From positions 1,049,252 through 1,113,251 of the forward strand of contig NMRA01000010.1 of assembly GCA_002633005.1 (NCBI GenBank): a stretch of DNA of 64,000 nucleotides, written 5' to 3'. Below, piece after piece: positions 1 through 12,900 of this stretch. Position numbers and translations under genes: made by a program. The notes beneath the pieces were generated by a model. That model was not told the DNA's origin and ran no database searches. It worked only from the letters and a program-made list of their open reading frames with translations. Each line of letters opens with the position of its first letter. Position 1 is the stretch's first letter. The stretch is from Phoronis australis. Taxonomy: Eukaryota > Phoronida > Phoronidae.

Positions 1-285
1 CAGGTCCAGGGATCTTTTTCATGAAAGTGACGTAAGACTTGAGACAGAAATTTGGTCTCACGCTCCACATAGCTATTTCGGAAAATTATTTACACCCGCT
101 TTAGTAAAAAAGTGAAGTATTTGAGAATACACTCGTCAATGTCAATAACTGAGAAAGTTATATAAATCATTTACAGCCAGTGAAATTCTATTAATTACAT
201 AATTAAAACTTTACTCAAGAATTGTGAAGTGGGTTCAGAAGACCAAATTTCTGTCCTGTGTCCGTAAAAGTCACATTTCATGAGA

Positions 286-462
286 CAGACTTGTGTGCTT
301 TCAATTCTGTACCACTCAAGTAACAAGTGTTGTTTTCGTCAAATTGCTTACTGTCACCAAGTAACGTGTGATGTTATGGGATGTTTACGAGTGGACAACT
401 GTCCCGCAGTGCATTTGGAATTAGGCAGCAACGCAGAAGTGAAATCCACCAAATTGTCATGT
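286..462 (+). repeat. Diverged direct repeat, copy 1
   Basis: This segment reappears at 681-820 in the same orientation with substitutions and small indels. Shared landmarks include AAGTGTTGTTTT, GTCAAATT, GTGATGTTA and GGATGTTTACGAG, then ACTGTCCC and TGCATTTG. The spacing of about 395 bp suggests an old tandem duplication or two copies of an interspersed repeat. Confidence 0.6.
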
Positions 463-680
463 GTCATGTGTCAATACACTGGCACATGATCAAAGATACT
501 ATAAAATCTTTGACATGATTAAGGAATGAAAGCTATAGCTTATAATGGTAGCGAGAAAAACGTCAGCAGAGCTGTAGACAAAATCCACCGAGTTCGGTGC
601 ATTTTGATGTTCACTTTCAATGTGTTATTTTTGTGTAATAGTTGCTTATTCGTGTCCGCATCAGAAGCATATTGTAGCAG

Positions 681-820
681 ACCCGTGCTTTCCATTCGGA
701 TGAAGTGTTGTTTTCCGTCAAATTCCTTACATGTCACCGTGATGTTACCGGATGTTTACGAGCGGACGACTGTCCCATAATGCATTTGCAAATCGTCAAC
801 AGCGCCGAAGTTAAATCACC
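681..820 (+). repeat. Diverged direct repeat, copy 2
   Basis: Second copy of the repeat at 286-462, shorter because part of the middle is missing. No coding frame is conserved between the two copies, so they are treated as non-coding. Confidence 0.6.
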
Positions 821-3800
821 CTGATATTTAGTACGTGTTTCAACAAATTAGCAACTGATAGTGGAATGTTAACTATTTGCAGTCGTCACCATGCTGCTAA
901 TGCGTTGCTTATCTAATTTGAGGCGGCGAATGCTACATGTGTTGCCGAGTACAGCACTTCCATATGCACCATCCGACCCTACTACAAGCGATTACGTATC
1001 ACCGTATGCCGTTTTCAGCCAGGTGTGGGATTACCCACGTGGATAGGTGTAATATAAAGGAACGCCACCTATTAAAGATAGTCGTTTAGCTGGGGTTCCG
1101 CAATAGGTGAGACAATTGAAGGTCTTGAATACCTTTAATTACACTTTTCTTAAAATCAAATGAAGATATATACATTATGTGTTTCAGCGTCGACGAACAG
1201 AGGCCATAATTTACCCCACCCGAAATTATCTTGGTTGTTACGATTGTTGGTCATGACTATACACAACGTATAGTACCTGTCTTTGGACTTTATCGCAGAT
1301 ACCGTCAAACCACTCGAACGTGTATGAACAGGACCTGCAAAGAGATGCAGTAAATGACGTCATACAGCAGCCTATACTTCCGAAGACCGAATTCTCATAT
1401 TTATCGCAACTTCTCATGTAAAGGCGGTGGTCAATCGGACCAGCAAGGACAATTTCCGGTGGGAGGAATGTGCTCTCCTAGATAAGCCTTTAATGACAGT
1501 CAATAGGTTGTTTTAGTGGCAGTTAAATTTAACTCCGCCGATTTGATTAGCAATCGGCACCTGAAAAATGTTTTGCTGCACGTGAAGGCCAGGCTACAAA
1601 TGATATTTGCTTGATTTTTAGTCTGTTTCTGGTCTAATTGAAATAACGCTAGTTGTTGACCTATAACCTTTTGCAAGTGGGCGGTTGAGATTTTGCAGGA
1701 AAGTACATATAAGGTTGGCTTCAGAAATTTTGGATTTGTAAAAAATGTATTTCGACGACTCGCATTTTCCACCTGATTTCGACTGTCTGAATACTCTATG
1801 TCTTTATTCATAGTCATTGCAAATGGGGGTTTTGGGGTGAAAACTACAGTAACTGCTTTGGTGAATTTTGTTCGTTTTTTTTTTTGAGCAACCGGCTGTA
1901 CTTTTGGTAGTCGTAAAAGATAAAAATTGACTTTGGTACCAGTTTCATTGAGCTTTAAGCAAGGTTTCTGAAGTGAATGGTACAGTACTGTTCACATCTA
2001 TAACATTGTACATTGGAACGGACAGCTGGAGCTGTCTGAACCTGATCTTCCACAGTCAAAACCAAGAAAAACTCTTGTGGGTCAACCATTAGATGGTAGA
2101 TGTTCTTCAATTTTTGTGAGCTGTTTGAGTGGAAACGAAACCTTCCGCCAAGTGAGGGCATAGTAGTGTTTTGTATCGCTTCTGTATCGGTTTTATAAAT
2201 TTGATAAAAACAGAGAAGCATCGAGATTTTTTGCAAATTTCTTTCGGTTAATTAAGAGTTTCCACTTTGGCTAATATGGTCAATTCTTACGCAATTTCCC
2301 TCAGGTTATTTGGTTAAGTCTTTCATTAAAATATAATGTAGTGCTTCTCTTGGTTCCATCATGCTGAAACGGTTAAAAGGCCTAGTACAAGGTCATTTAA
2401 ACCGTCTCAATGACTGAGTGTAAGAATGACTGTGTAAACAAAGCTTGCCACTGTAACAATTATGTGCACGTCACATCGAGTTATTTCTTAAGGAGAATAA
2501 GACCTTGTTTCATATATTTGAATTTCTAGGTAAATATTTCATTGAATTCATTGATATACATGTACTAGGGGATCCTGTCCGAAATTTTGTCATGAGATAT
2601 TAAACCCTATTTCAACCAATTTTTGGCCTGCCCTCTGCTAATGCATCATTGGCGTTTCACGTAAGTGGTAAAAATTGGATTTATCTAAAACACAAAATGT
2701 TTGTCATGGAATGAATATCAAGGCTTCTTCGCGGGTAATGCCTTATATGGAGAAGGTCACGCTTGCCTGTCAAGTAGACCGTAAGGAGTTTTCAAAATTT
2801 GCTCTAAACCTATGAGGGCTGACGGTGGTTACAGGGCATTGTTTTCGTGTGGATGCTAAAGTCATTTTCAATATTTGTTGACAAGCCAAAATTGGGTTTG
2901 GTACTCTCTTAGAATACAATGCAAATGAATAAAATCATTACTTAGAATATTCTACATACCTTAGCACCAATTAATTTGTTGAATTATGATGGCAATTATC
3001 CATGGAAACTGCAGCGTTTACAAGGTAAAGGCAGGACGACACAAGCTGACTTACCTCAAACGTCGTACTTACTTCCAGACAGGGGGCACTGTGTGAGTTC
3101 GTGGCAGCAGTCTGCAGCTCGTTGTAAGCCAAAACAGCTCCGTAGACAAATGTTCTTTTGCCTGACCAAATACTGGTGGTTTTAGTTTCCGACACGAAAT
3201 TCCTTATTCGTCAACTCCTGGCCAAACGAACTACTTGACCCTATATGGTAGCCTCTGCGGAGGAAATGAACTGGTTCCAATGTCTTTTAGACTGAAATCA
3301 GCTACCCTAGCACAACGCGACCCCCTCCAATTCTGTGTCAGTCAACTATTGTAAAAACGCATTGACTTGGTTGATGGCACCAGTCTGTCTTCGGAGGGAT
3401 TGGACTATTGTGGCACCCCCTGTGTGCCACTTGTGTCTTTTGCTTGTATGTTGCACTTGTTCTGCATAAGTATGTTTGTTTTCAAGATCTGCATTTCTTG
3501 TCCATGTGCTCCATTCCATTTCTCACAGTTTCTTACGCACAACGCTCTTTTTACAGAATGTTTTACGGATGAGGAGACGACTTGAAGTTATTATTCGCGC
3601 ATTATTGTCAATCGCTTACTACCAATGCTTCGAGGTTCGCGCGATTAGAAATAATTGTAATTGCTTCCTTATAACTCTTTTGATTTTGCCTGTCAGTAAG
3701 ACACGCGTATGTGAGCAGGATTAAAGATAATTGAAACTGGGTGTTGATAACAAATGTCCCTTACAGCAGCGATAAAGAACTTGAAAAATCAATAATTTTC

Positions 3801-4221
3801 AATTTATGTTTGTTAATTGAAAAATGAGGTTGATGTGTTCATCTTGAAATGAAAATGGGCAACCGGTTCCCGTTACAATCTTCTTTGTAAAGAAAAATAT
3901 CATTTTTCGTGCTCAGAACCAACTCGCCATAGTTTCGGTTCCTACGTTTGGGAATTTAGGCTGTGATTGAACTGAAGATGTCACATTTTGAAGATTTTTT
4001 CACCTCTGAAGCGTGTTGGATTGGTGTGGTATGGGATGAGGATAATTCCGAGAAAAAGGTTTTGTTATGTAAAAGCGACAAAGTTTTGTTTTTAGTTTTT
4101 AGGTCAGCCAAACAGATTGACATGCAGTTTTGATGGTTCACATTAAACAAAAAATTAAAGTGATGCGCTCACTGAAGACAAAATTATCACCCAAACGTCA
4201 AATTCTATTTTCAGTTAGACG

Positions 4222-4270
4222 ATGAAGTTGCTTGTGCTTGCTCTTGCTGTAGCATCGGTGCAGGTCATCG
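4222..4270 (+). CDS. Coding exon 1: signal peptide
   Basis: Forty-nine coding bases: 16 codons plus one base (phase 1). It holds one Lys, then a hydrophobic core of Leu/Val/Ala. The donor at 4271 reads GTGAGT. The ATG at 4222 is chosen because it starts the hydrophobic leader directly. A CAG seven bases upstream could be a 5'-UTR intron acceptor. Confidence 0.8.
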
Positions 4271-6476
4271 GTGAGTTACTTTTGAATCTCCATCTTTTCG
4301 AATATCCCAAAAACTGAATATTATAAAAGTTGGTGGTTCTGTTTTGCATGGTACGTTTTGTTATACAAGTTAAAAATACCATACATCGAGTGTCCCAAAA
4401 ATCGTCTTATTTTTTATTCGAATTATTTATGCGATAAATCGACAGACATTCATGAAATTTACACAGATATTCCAATCCATTCCCAATAACAATGTAAAAG
4501 TGATCAAAATCCATTAAATATTACGCATATCATTTCGTAATCCACCACAAACTTGTTTTAACAGGTGAAACTCCTTGGTGGTATCGGCGTGTATCGATCT
4601 CTGTCGCTTGCGATACATGTTTACACCGCATCTTATGCGTCATTCGAAAACAGAACAACTACGTCCCTTATGAACTTGTTAATTCAAAAGAATGTATATT
4701 TTTGGAAGGAAAGAAATTACTGTCATTTTTAGTGATTTGCTAGTCATTAATGGGGAGAAATTCCTCAGGTACTAGGGCTCAAACTTTATTAAAGAACTGT
4801 TTAAGATAAATTATTGCTTCATGGAAAGCAATTACGATCACGTTACGTGTAACAAAAGCATTTCAAGGTGGGATTAGAAATTGTGTCTGGTGGAGCCAAT
4901 GTCAAGCATATCATATCTACAGTAGTCACCGAGTACAGTTAAATTGTTACCACTTCACAGCCCTGATGTATTTCTTCTCTCAGATTTTTGAAGAAAGCAG
5001 ATTAATGATAGTTACTGGTTGATTAATCGCAAGGATGTCAGCAGTCAAAAAGCGGCACACTTTGAAACGTTTGATTGAAATGTACATGTGCTTTCTTTGC
5101 CTCTTTCTCGTGTACAAGTTTGTTCCTTTGGCACTCGTTCTCTGCCATTGCGCATGTCACAAATTGTGTTGCACCAAAAGCAGTTGATATCGTTTTTTGT
5201 ACCACTGGCTGTATTTTCCAATTGAATGTATGGCTATAGTTTTCAATGGTTTCAATAAGATTTTTATATTACTTCAGAGTCCGGTCCCGTGGGCTCCGTC
5301 GTTGGAAACTTATTGTCACTCACTGAAATCTCTCTGAAGCTGGGTGACATCATATCCGGTGGTTGTGTTTTCGTGCCTGAAATATGCAAGCTTCGAACAG
5401 AAATTGAAAACATGAACAAGGTGCTAGCGCCCAAAATGAAGAAACTGATAAAATTACACGATGCCAACAAGAAGTTTTACAATCAAATGACGAACGTCGT
5501 ATATCAGAACAAAGACATCGTAGGCATTCAAAAGAACATTGAAGAGTTGGCTGCTGGTATCACAAGAACCCTGGAGAGCAGATCTAGCATCCTGTCACAG
5601 TTAGAAAGGGAGTTCAGCAGAGGTACTAACCGCCTAACCAACATCTTTCAATCAGAGGTGAATAAATTTTCCTACACCGACCGAAGTGTCAATACCGCCA
5701 CCTTATTGTACCAGGAGCTGAAGTTCACATACACCAGATTGCAGAAGGACGGCCAAGCGAAAAAGTTTAACAGTTTCGAAGAAGTCATAGTAGCTATCGG
5801 CAAGCCCGTCATCAAACCCCTGGTGAACCCTGAGCCTCTAAAATTCGTGCGTGCGTACAATGCCGTCTCCGGGGTTACAACTTGGATGAATCTGCCTGGA
5901 AAGAAAACCTTCATCCAATCTCTAGATAAATTTGGACCTGTAGTTTTCAGTCTTTATGGCATCGTTGCTGGCCTTGTCTTTGATATTACAGCAGCAATCA
6001 AAGCACGTGACGCAATGAGAAAAACACGTGATGACATGCGAGAAATAATGAAGACCATTGACCCTAAAATAAAAGCGGAAGAACAAGCGCAGAAAGATAT
6101 GACGGATGACTTTAAAGTACAGAGAAAGTTCTTCACCGATATCTTGCGACCCATTCAGTACGCTATTAATATCAATCTTGACGCTGACCGACTGCAGAAT
6201 GCTCAAATAGCAGACATCCTCAAGGCACAAAAAACAGCAATCGTCGAGATGGAAGCCACTGGTAAGTCTCAGCAGCAAGTCTACACCCGTCAACAGCAAC
6301 GAGTTGTCATCAGTACAGGAGTCAAGTACGGTGATTCCTTGTCGACAATCAAGAGGCGGCTGCAAAGGGCAGGTCTACCGAGCGTGCCTGATTACCTTAT
6401 GTTGAGAATGATTGCCGAAGACAACCCTAACCTGAAAACCTACGACGGCAAAGACCTCACTCGATACAGGGGATAA
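4222..6476 (+). CDS. Secreted helical protein with LysM-like C-terminus
   Basis: Two coding exons, 4222-4270 and 5278-6476, join in phase (donor GTGAGT, acceptor TTCAG) to give 415 residues. Exon 1 is a signal peptide (MKLLVLALAVASVQVI), so the product is probably secreted. The large exon predicts long amphipathic helices with only two cysteines (about 46 and 53). A hydrophobic helix follows at about 235-251, then a long charged helix at about 252-305. The C-terminal 55 residues resemble a LysM fold: GDSLSTI at about 368-374 and DNPNL at about 398-402. LysM domains bind peptidoglycan or chitin. The helical part recalls bacterial alpha-helical pore formers in layout only; I recognise no family and infer no activity with certainty. 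Nearly the whole protein lies in one exon, with the signal peptide on its own exon, which would fit capture of a foreign coding sequence. No operon-like neighbour. Confidence 0.8.
5278..6476 (+). CDS. Coding exon 2: helical body and LysM-like end
   Basis: Open for 1,199 bases from the CAG acceptor at 5275-5277 to TAA at 6474-6476. The single base left over from exon 1 plus the first two bases here make a Glu codon. There is no in-frame ATG near the start of the exon, so it cannot begin the protein alone, which supports the splice to the signal-peptide exon. Confidence 0.85.
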
Positions 6477-6797
6477 GCGAATTGGGATTTTTGAATGAGC
6501 TTGCTTCTTGTTATTTCTTCGTATTTTATTTATCGAGAAAATGACAATAGTGAATTCTGCTACTCGAAGTCGCGTACTCTATTCAATTTGTATGAAGTTT
6601 TTAGTACCTGGCCGACAAACGTTTACTCAAGATACTACTCGATAGTTAACAAATCCGCGCTTGACACGCGTAACTTTTCCAGAGTCACTTTAAGACACTT
6701 ATATTGATATTTAAAATGAGGATGACCTCTTCAGTGATAGCACAGTTTTCCAAGAGGGCTGTCACCAACAAGAAACAGTAATATAATACAATGAAGT

Positions 6798-6803
6798 AAT
6801 AAA
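6798..6803 (+). terminator. Candidate polyadenylation signal
   Basis: AATAAA about 320 bases after the stop codon of the secreted helical protein gene. Another AATAAA lies about 95 bases further on. Which one is used cannot be decided from sequence. Confidence 0.4.
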
Positions 6804-6809
6804 CCAACA

Positions 6810-9768
6810 ATTAAATATACGTAACAAAGATAGAATTAAAACAGGTTGAGAATTAAGACAATAGATAAATGACGAAGAATGGTGCAAACTTAACTAATAA
6901 AGAGGTGACTCTAAACAGTGACAGTATTTACGACAATGAAAAAATTACAGAATTAAGACAGGTAGGGCCTAGGGTATAAAAAGGTTAGGTAAATTACAGC
7001 CACTTTTTAATATTAAAATTGAAAGTATTAATTGAATCGGACCGTTTGATTTCTGGACTAAAAGAATTCCATATTGTAGCAGCAGCATAGATAAAAGATC
7101 TCTTGCCGGTCTCGGTTTTAATTTTTTTAAAGGAAACATTTCCAGCAACAGAAGAGCGTGTAGAATATACAGCTTGACTGCTGACACGTGACCTCTCTGT
7201 TTCGAAACATTTACAGATACGCTGGAAATGGTAAAATCTTCATGGATTACAATTCTTCATATGTTTTTGCAATTCTAAGCGTAGGCTTTGGTAGCTGCAA
7301 TTATCAGTGGAGCAATCGATAACACGTGTGATTCCACCGTGAAATTGGTATATTTGCGTAGTGTGCGAAGTATTGACAAAACAGTTCTGTACTTTAGACA
7401 ATCACTACTGATTAGACCACGAGATTTTATTACTTTTTTAACCACTGAAAGGTAAGACCAAAATGTGGGAGTGTGTAAAGCAACAAAACGAACCGGCAAC
7501 AGTACTGACGGAATCGAAAGATAGAACTTGAAACCTCGTACTTGTGAGTTACACAAAAACAATGTTCTCGATACTTTTATAACGTTAAAAACTACGGTTA
7601 CTAGTTTCCAAATAGTTAAAAATAATATTTCTTTTGAAGATAGTGATTAGGAATGCATTATCGATGAATATATATTTATTTGCACATTTTGTAATGCAAA
7701 TTAAGCTGCATTTCGCCTAACTAGACGTGCAAAGTAAAGTTGCATTTCGCCTAACTAGAAACGCAAGTCAATTAGATCTTTTGCTCTCTTAAAATCGGTC
7801 TCATGACACTTTCATTGTGATAGAATTATATTCAAGAACATTGAAACTATGAGGACTCGAGATTTTTTTTAGACTTTACTGGGGTTGTCGAACTCCAAAG
7901 TTGAGAACTGACAATGGCACATGACGCATTGCTGGCGACGGTAACAAATCGAGACCGGATGAGCGTTGTATAATTTATTTATTTGTTATTGTAATATTTA
8001 CAATGAGGGTAGCCCCATCAGTTCTCATGTCCATCTATGGGGGCGCTCGAAAAGCGCTTCGTTTAAGGACTAAGCATTGACCCCTAAACAGTAATGAAAT
8101 GCCCCTGAACCGTTACAGACTTTCACTGGAATGAATCAGAATTCGTGTTAATGCGATTAATCTCAGAATTGTTCCCGGGGGAAGGTTCTCAGTTCCTCCT
8201 CTCACTTTCTGTGAAATACTTCGTTTCTTATGCTCTCACAGTTGCTGCCAAATTGAAAATATTTGTGCAAATTCTTTTAGGAATTGTTTATTACAGATTT
8301 GAAAAACTTTTGCATCTTACCAACCAACAATTAACTCATGAAGTGGTCATCGTACAGAGAATAAAAAGGTTTTCTGATATTTATGTTAATGTATATACGG
8401 AAATCAACGGACTCATAGGCGATTTTAACTATTGTAATATTATCATGAAAGTAAACGATGATGCTTCAGTGAACTTTAACGTAATTTATATTAAAGTTGG
8501 GAAATATCTATCATCCCACACCAAGCAGCAAAGTGCACAAACTGACTTTTGCTATTCTAGGATAACGCTCTAAGAAATTAATGTTTACGTGAATTTCTGG
8601 TGAAATTTAAATATTTCGATATCCTTTACCCGCTCCCGAGAGAGCAACCATTTTCAATAGGTATCCTGAAAGAGTGCCTTTTGCTGACTGTATCAGGGAC
8701 ACTGCAACTGCGGCGATTCTGTAACCTTTCAAGACGCAGAAATTTTTCGGTGATGCAAACACTAGAAAAGGTCACGGAAAAGTTAAAATGTAAGCAACAA
8801 ATTCTGTCGATTTCGTTGTCATTATAATAATCTGCAAGCATAATTATACAACATCCAGAATGTTGTTGAAAATCAACCTAAGTTCAACTCCTATAAAACT
8901 CCCCCTAAATTGCAATGCGGCTTGTTATTCTTGACATCAAAAAGATTCCATCTCTTCAATGATATCGGCCACAACGGACCATGTTCACGAAATTAACAAT
9001 GTCTTTTGACTGCTCTGTGAGCTTCGTCTGACAATTAAAAACAATTAGGTTTTTATATTCTTATCATTTATTTTTACCTTTTTCCACGTATACGATAAAG
9101 TATTTTAGGGTGACCTAAATGTGAAACGCCTATATAACACCTGGCGCGCGTTCTGTTGACTTAGTTTTTTGCGATAGCTCACAAGTTTTCGCGAGATATC
9201 TCCATTTCTAGCGAGGGAAGCATGTGACTATGTTACCTTCCTTAACGAGATTCTTGCATCTACAAAACTCTACCCAGGTAAAGCATTGTTCAAATTTTAT
9301 TCTATGAGCAAACAGCTGGGTGGCACCATTACGCGTAAAACACATTGTAAACAGCGAGAAATGGAGAAGCCTGTCCATTTTTTAAAAGAAGTAGGCTCAA
9401 AAAGTTCTTTGACGTAGATCGTCACTCAAAGATTTCGCATGCAATGTGGCTTGCGCATGTCTGATGCATAATGTCACTTTGATCTGGTTGTAGATGTCAT
9501 AGTCATTATTCGCCACGTGAAGTTTATTACATTTCCGTTTAAAAGGAATAATGATATCACTACCATTGTGTACTAATTGTGAAAATCTAGACAAGATCAC
9601 GACTTGGTCTTTAAATATGTAGCATACTTGCTGACTTAAGTCAAATTTAAATCCGTTCCCAGTTGTCACGGCGGCTGTTACACAGCAACGATAAGATATC
9701 AGCTAACACGTCACAAGTGCACTCACACGAGGAGTCTCACTTTGCACTTTATCATTTTACGTGGTTTC
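6810..9768. other. Intergenic, no gene recognised
   Basis: No coding exon seen. The stretch contains the short tandem duplication at 7708-7765. The frame at 8145-8573 looks like random open sequence with no motif. The left part probably includes the 3' UTR of the calcium sensor gene on the minus strand. Confidence 0.5.
7708..7765 (+). repeat. Short tandem duplication (about 34 bp unit)
   Basis: The string TGCATTTCGCCTAACTAGA occurs twice about 34 bp apart, each followed by a similar GCAA-containing tail. Non-coding. Confidence 0.7.
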
Positions 9769-9951
9769 TCATGACTTCGTTTGTATGAGCATCTTATACA
9801 ATATTGAGTCGTTCATGCAACCTTTTATGAATTCGTCCAGTGTAAGGACCCCGTCTCCATTAGTGTCCATTTTTTGGAATATATCTTTGGTTTTTTCTTG
9901 TGGCGTGTCTTTGATCACAGCCAAGTCTTTTCCCGCCATTAAATATATTGC
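9769..9951 (-). CDS. NCS exon 4: EF4 and C-terminus
   Basis: Sixty codons plus TGA after a CAG acceptor. It contains AIYLMAGK, the family's TPQEKT linker, and the EF4 loop DTNGDGVLTLDE, and ends MLIQTKS. Confidence 0.93.
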   Translation of the reverse strand, partial: AIYLMAGKDLAVIKDTPQEKTKDIFQKMDTNGDGVLTLDEFIKGCMNDSILYKMLIQTKS

Positions 9952-12900
9952 CTGTAAAAAGAGAAAAGGAACCAGTATGAAAACAAAATGAATTACATGT
10001 ATTGTGAACATTTTCGGGTAGCTAAATTTTGCCATTAACTCAGAAAAGTTTTCAACGGGCATTGATCCGCTATCAGATTCCGTAGCTTTCCAGAATGGAT
10101 TCTCTGAGCCGTAAGGAGGTCAACCTTATCATGCGGGAACCAGTAAAACCAACATCACCGACCGTATACTTGGATATGGGGTCTGACACAGATAAATGTT
10201 CCAACAGCATTATTCGTTGCATTTACCGTCCCCACATCGACAAACAGGGGACGCTGTCAATTTGTACGTTAAAACAAAACAACACGAAATCTCTAGTACT
10301 GATAAGGTAATCAACAGCTAATTAAAGCAACGTTAACTTCCTTTTTAAGGATCCAGTTGATACCCAGTGAAAACCACCGTTACAGTCACGTGTACCTTGG
10401 GGTTCACGTGACATCAGATTGTGAACCTTGTGTTCTGTAGGCCCAAGAAACGAGAGATGCATGTACTCCGACGGAGAAATCTTTACGTAACAATTTAACT
10501 TCACCTGTCAATCACTTTAGTGGCCGCCATTTTGCTAGGGTACACTGGTAATGTCCCGAGCATACTCGATGTTGGGCCTAAACTCAATTTACTCACGTGA
10601 GTGTATAATCTTGCGTGATCTTGCTTTTTCGGGAGATTTGTACGTATTCAGAACGCACCCCTGTCAACCAACAGTTAGAATGACTCATACCTTCATTACT
10701 TCCGCCATCTCGTGCTCTTCGATGAAGCCATTGCCGTCAATGTCGTACAAGCGGAACGCCAACTCAAGTCGTTCCTCGGGGCTACCGCATTTAGTAGTAC
10801 TTATTGCCTGTAGAAATGATTGGACTTAGTATAAAGCTAAAGCTGAACGCGGCTGTCATTGGTCAACAAGAATAAAGCTAGAATCTAACACAGTTTCGCA
10901 AGTTCCATAGTGTTTGACTTGTATCTTTTGCTGAATTCGTACATAAATGAAAAGAAAACCGTTTAAAAATTTAGCAAAATTATTTATAAATGGTTCCTTA
11001 TTCAGTCTAAACCGTTCATCTCTAAACCTTTATAATTTTTGGCATATAGGTAAGTATAACAAATCGTGGAACAGATGTTTCTAAATTACTGAATAAGATT
11101 GTCCATAACTGATTCATTGCTTAAATTATTTAAAGTAACGACAGACTCATCGTTAAATTAATTTTAAAGCTACTATGAATACGCAGTGTTAAGCATGGGA
11201 CACTTAGCGCTCGTGTCTAGGGTCCTGCGCCTTCAGGGCTCTGTGCCATCACCAAAACGTCGTCAGACTGGTTTTTTGGGGTAAGGGTACATCAGGTTTA
11301 GGAATTTAATTGTAACGATGCATGATGTTGTCAAAGACAATGAGAAATTGACAATTAAATCACGGTATGAACGTAATTAAAATTTATCATTGTACAACTT
11401 GGGTTATGTAACAGATGATGTTCAACTATGTGCGGCGTTTGCAAAGCATTTCACAATGGAAATCTACGACATTTTCGCGATACCTCTTCGCAATCTGCGC
11501 CGTTTTCACTAGTTCACATTTCCCTGCCGCGAAAGTCCACGTGGAAAGAACGTTGATATTCTTCGAGCCAAAAACAACGGAAAGAAGAAAACAAGTTGTC
11601 AATCTTGCATTACGAGTGTCTAGTTGTCTGTTGGGATAATATTAGTTGTTTTGGGGAAACTGGATAAATATTCTAGTTAGAGAATTACGGCTGCTTATTT
11701 CATCATATTTTCAATAGTTTCGAATTAGCATTAAGTGAATAGTAAGTTTGGTTTTGTCTTTTCACATAACCACATAAGTGGAGAGCCACCCACAAATATT
11801 TCACAAATATAAGATTCGGCACCGAAATAGATGCTCTTTCCTAATTGCCTACAAAACAAAAAATCAACTTCATTCGCGCTTTTCAAAGGAGAACGGATTT
11901 GTGTGCGGAATTTGATTCGATTGAGATCATAGATTTCAACAGTGTGCCGCTTGAAAGCGTTTGTCGCAAAGAAGACCAGGCATCATCTGAATCACATTTC
12001 AGTAAATAAAATAGTTTGACAAATCAAGGGGTACTGATTCAAATACTTTTGTGTCATGGGGCCCGCTATAAATTTGTACGGTTCTACGTCCAATTATGAA
12101 ATTATTCTGAACTTGTTCCTTAACGAAAGTGAGTTCTAGGGCCCGTTCAAAAATCGACTTAGTTTTAAGACTAGTCCTGAGTAATAAGCACAGATTTATA
12201 GTGGTTTTAAATATTGTCCAACAATTTCGAAATAATAACTCTGATTTATAAATAAGCCGCCTAGTTTATAAATTACGGACATTATTCCTAGGCAATGCAA
12301 CTCGGTATACTACGGGAGAAACATTCAGCGAGAGAACTCTTAAAAATCAATTGTTCGTTCCCAGGTTTGTCACCCACGTGAGAACGACATAGGCCAACTG
12401 TGGACGATTGTAAACCGCTTTGTCCAAAAGGAAGTGGGTCTGGCACCACGAACAATATGACACCATCTTTGTCAATAGATGGAGGTGCCCGTGCCTTGAA
12501 TAATCTAGCAAAACACTTGCAGGTAGGCTAAATAAGAATGTCAAGTTTTACGACGTTATAAAACAAAATGGGTTACAACCAATCCCTGAATCAATTGTAC
12601 TGTCCACTATTCATAGCATCATTTTACTTAAAAGGATACTAAACGTTACCCTGTTTTGGTGATTTCAACCAACCGGGTTTCTGCCACCTAGAATGATGCA
12701 CCATTGGCGGACCAATTAAAGTATAAAAGTACGTAGTTTTTCTAAATATGTCAAAACAGTTGGTACCACATAGTCGTGGGGTCCAAAATGCTCTAGTGCA
12801 TTTAATTCTTTAAAATGACGTTGCGTTGCCGCCACTGCTATTGGGTGTGAATGAGTGTGTTGCAGAAAGCATCCAATACCGCCTTTGGTGCAACGCTACG

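Larger units (their letters stand above)
1..4210. other. Intergenic, no gene recognised
   Basis: Only short open frames occur on both strands, with no recognisable domain or convincing splice context. Apart from the direct repeat at 286-462 and 681-820, I see nothing structured. The last bases (about 4200-4216) end in a pyrimidine-rich stretch and CAG, which could be the acceptor of an intron in the 5' UTR of the following gene. Confidence 0.6.

Noticed and set aside
5922-6365. 147-codon minus-strand frame
   Set aside because: Antisense shadow of the secreted helical protein exon.
8145-8573. 142-codon plus-strand frame
   Set aside because: Composition of random AT-rich sequence, no domain, no promoter or splice context.
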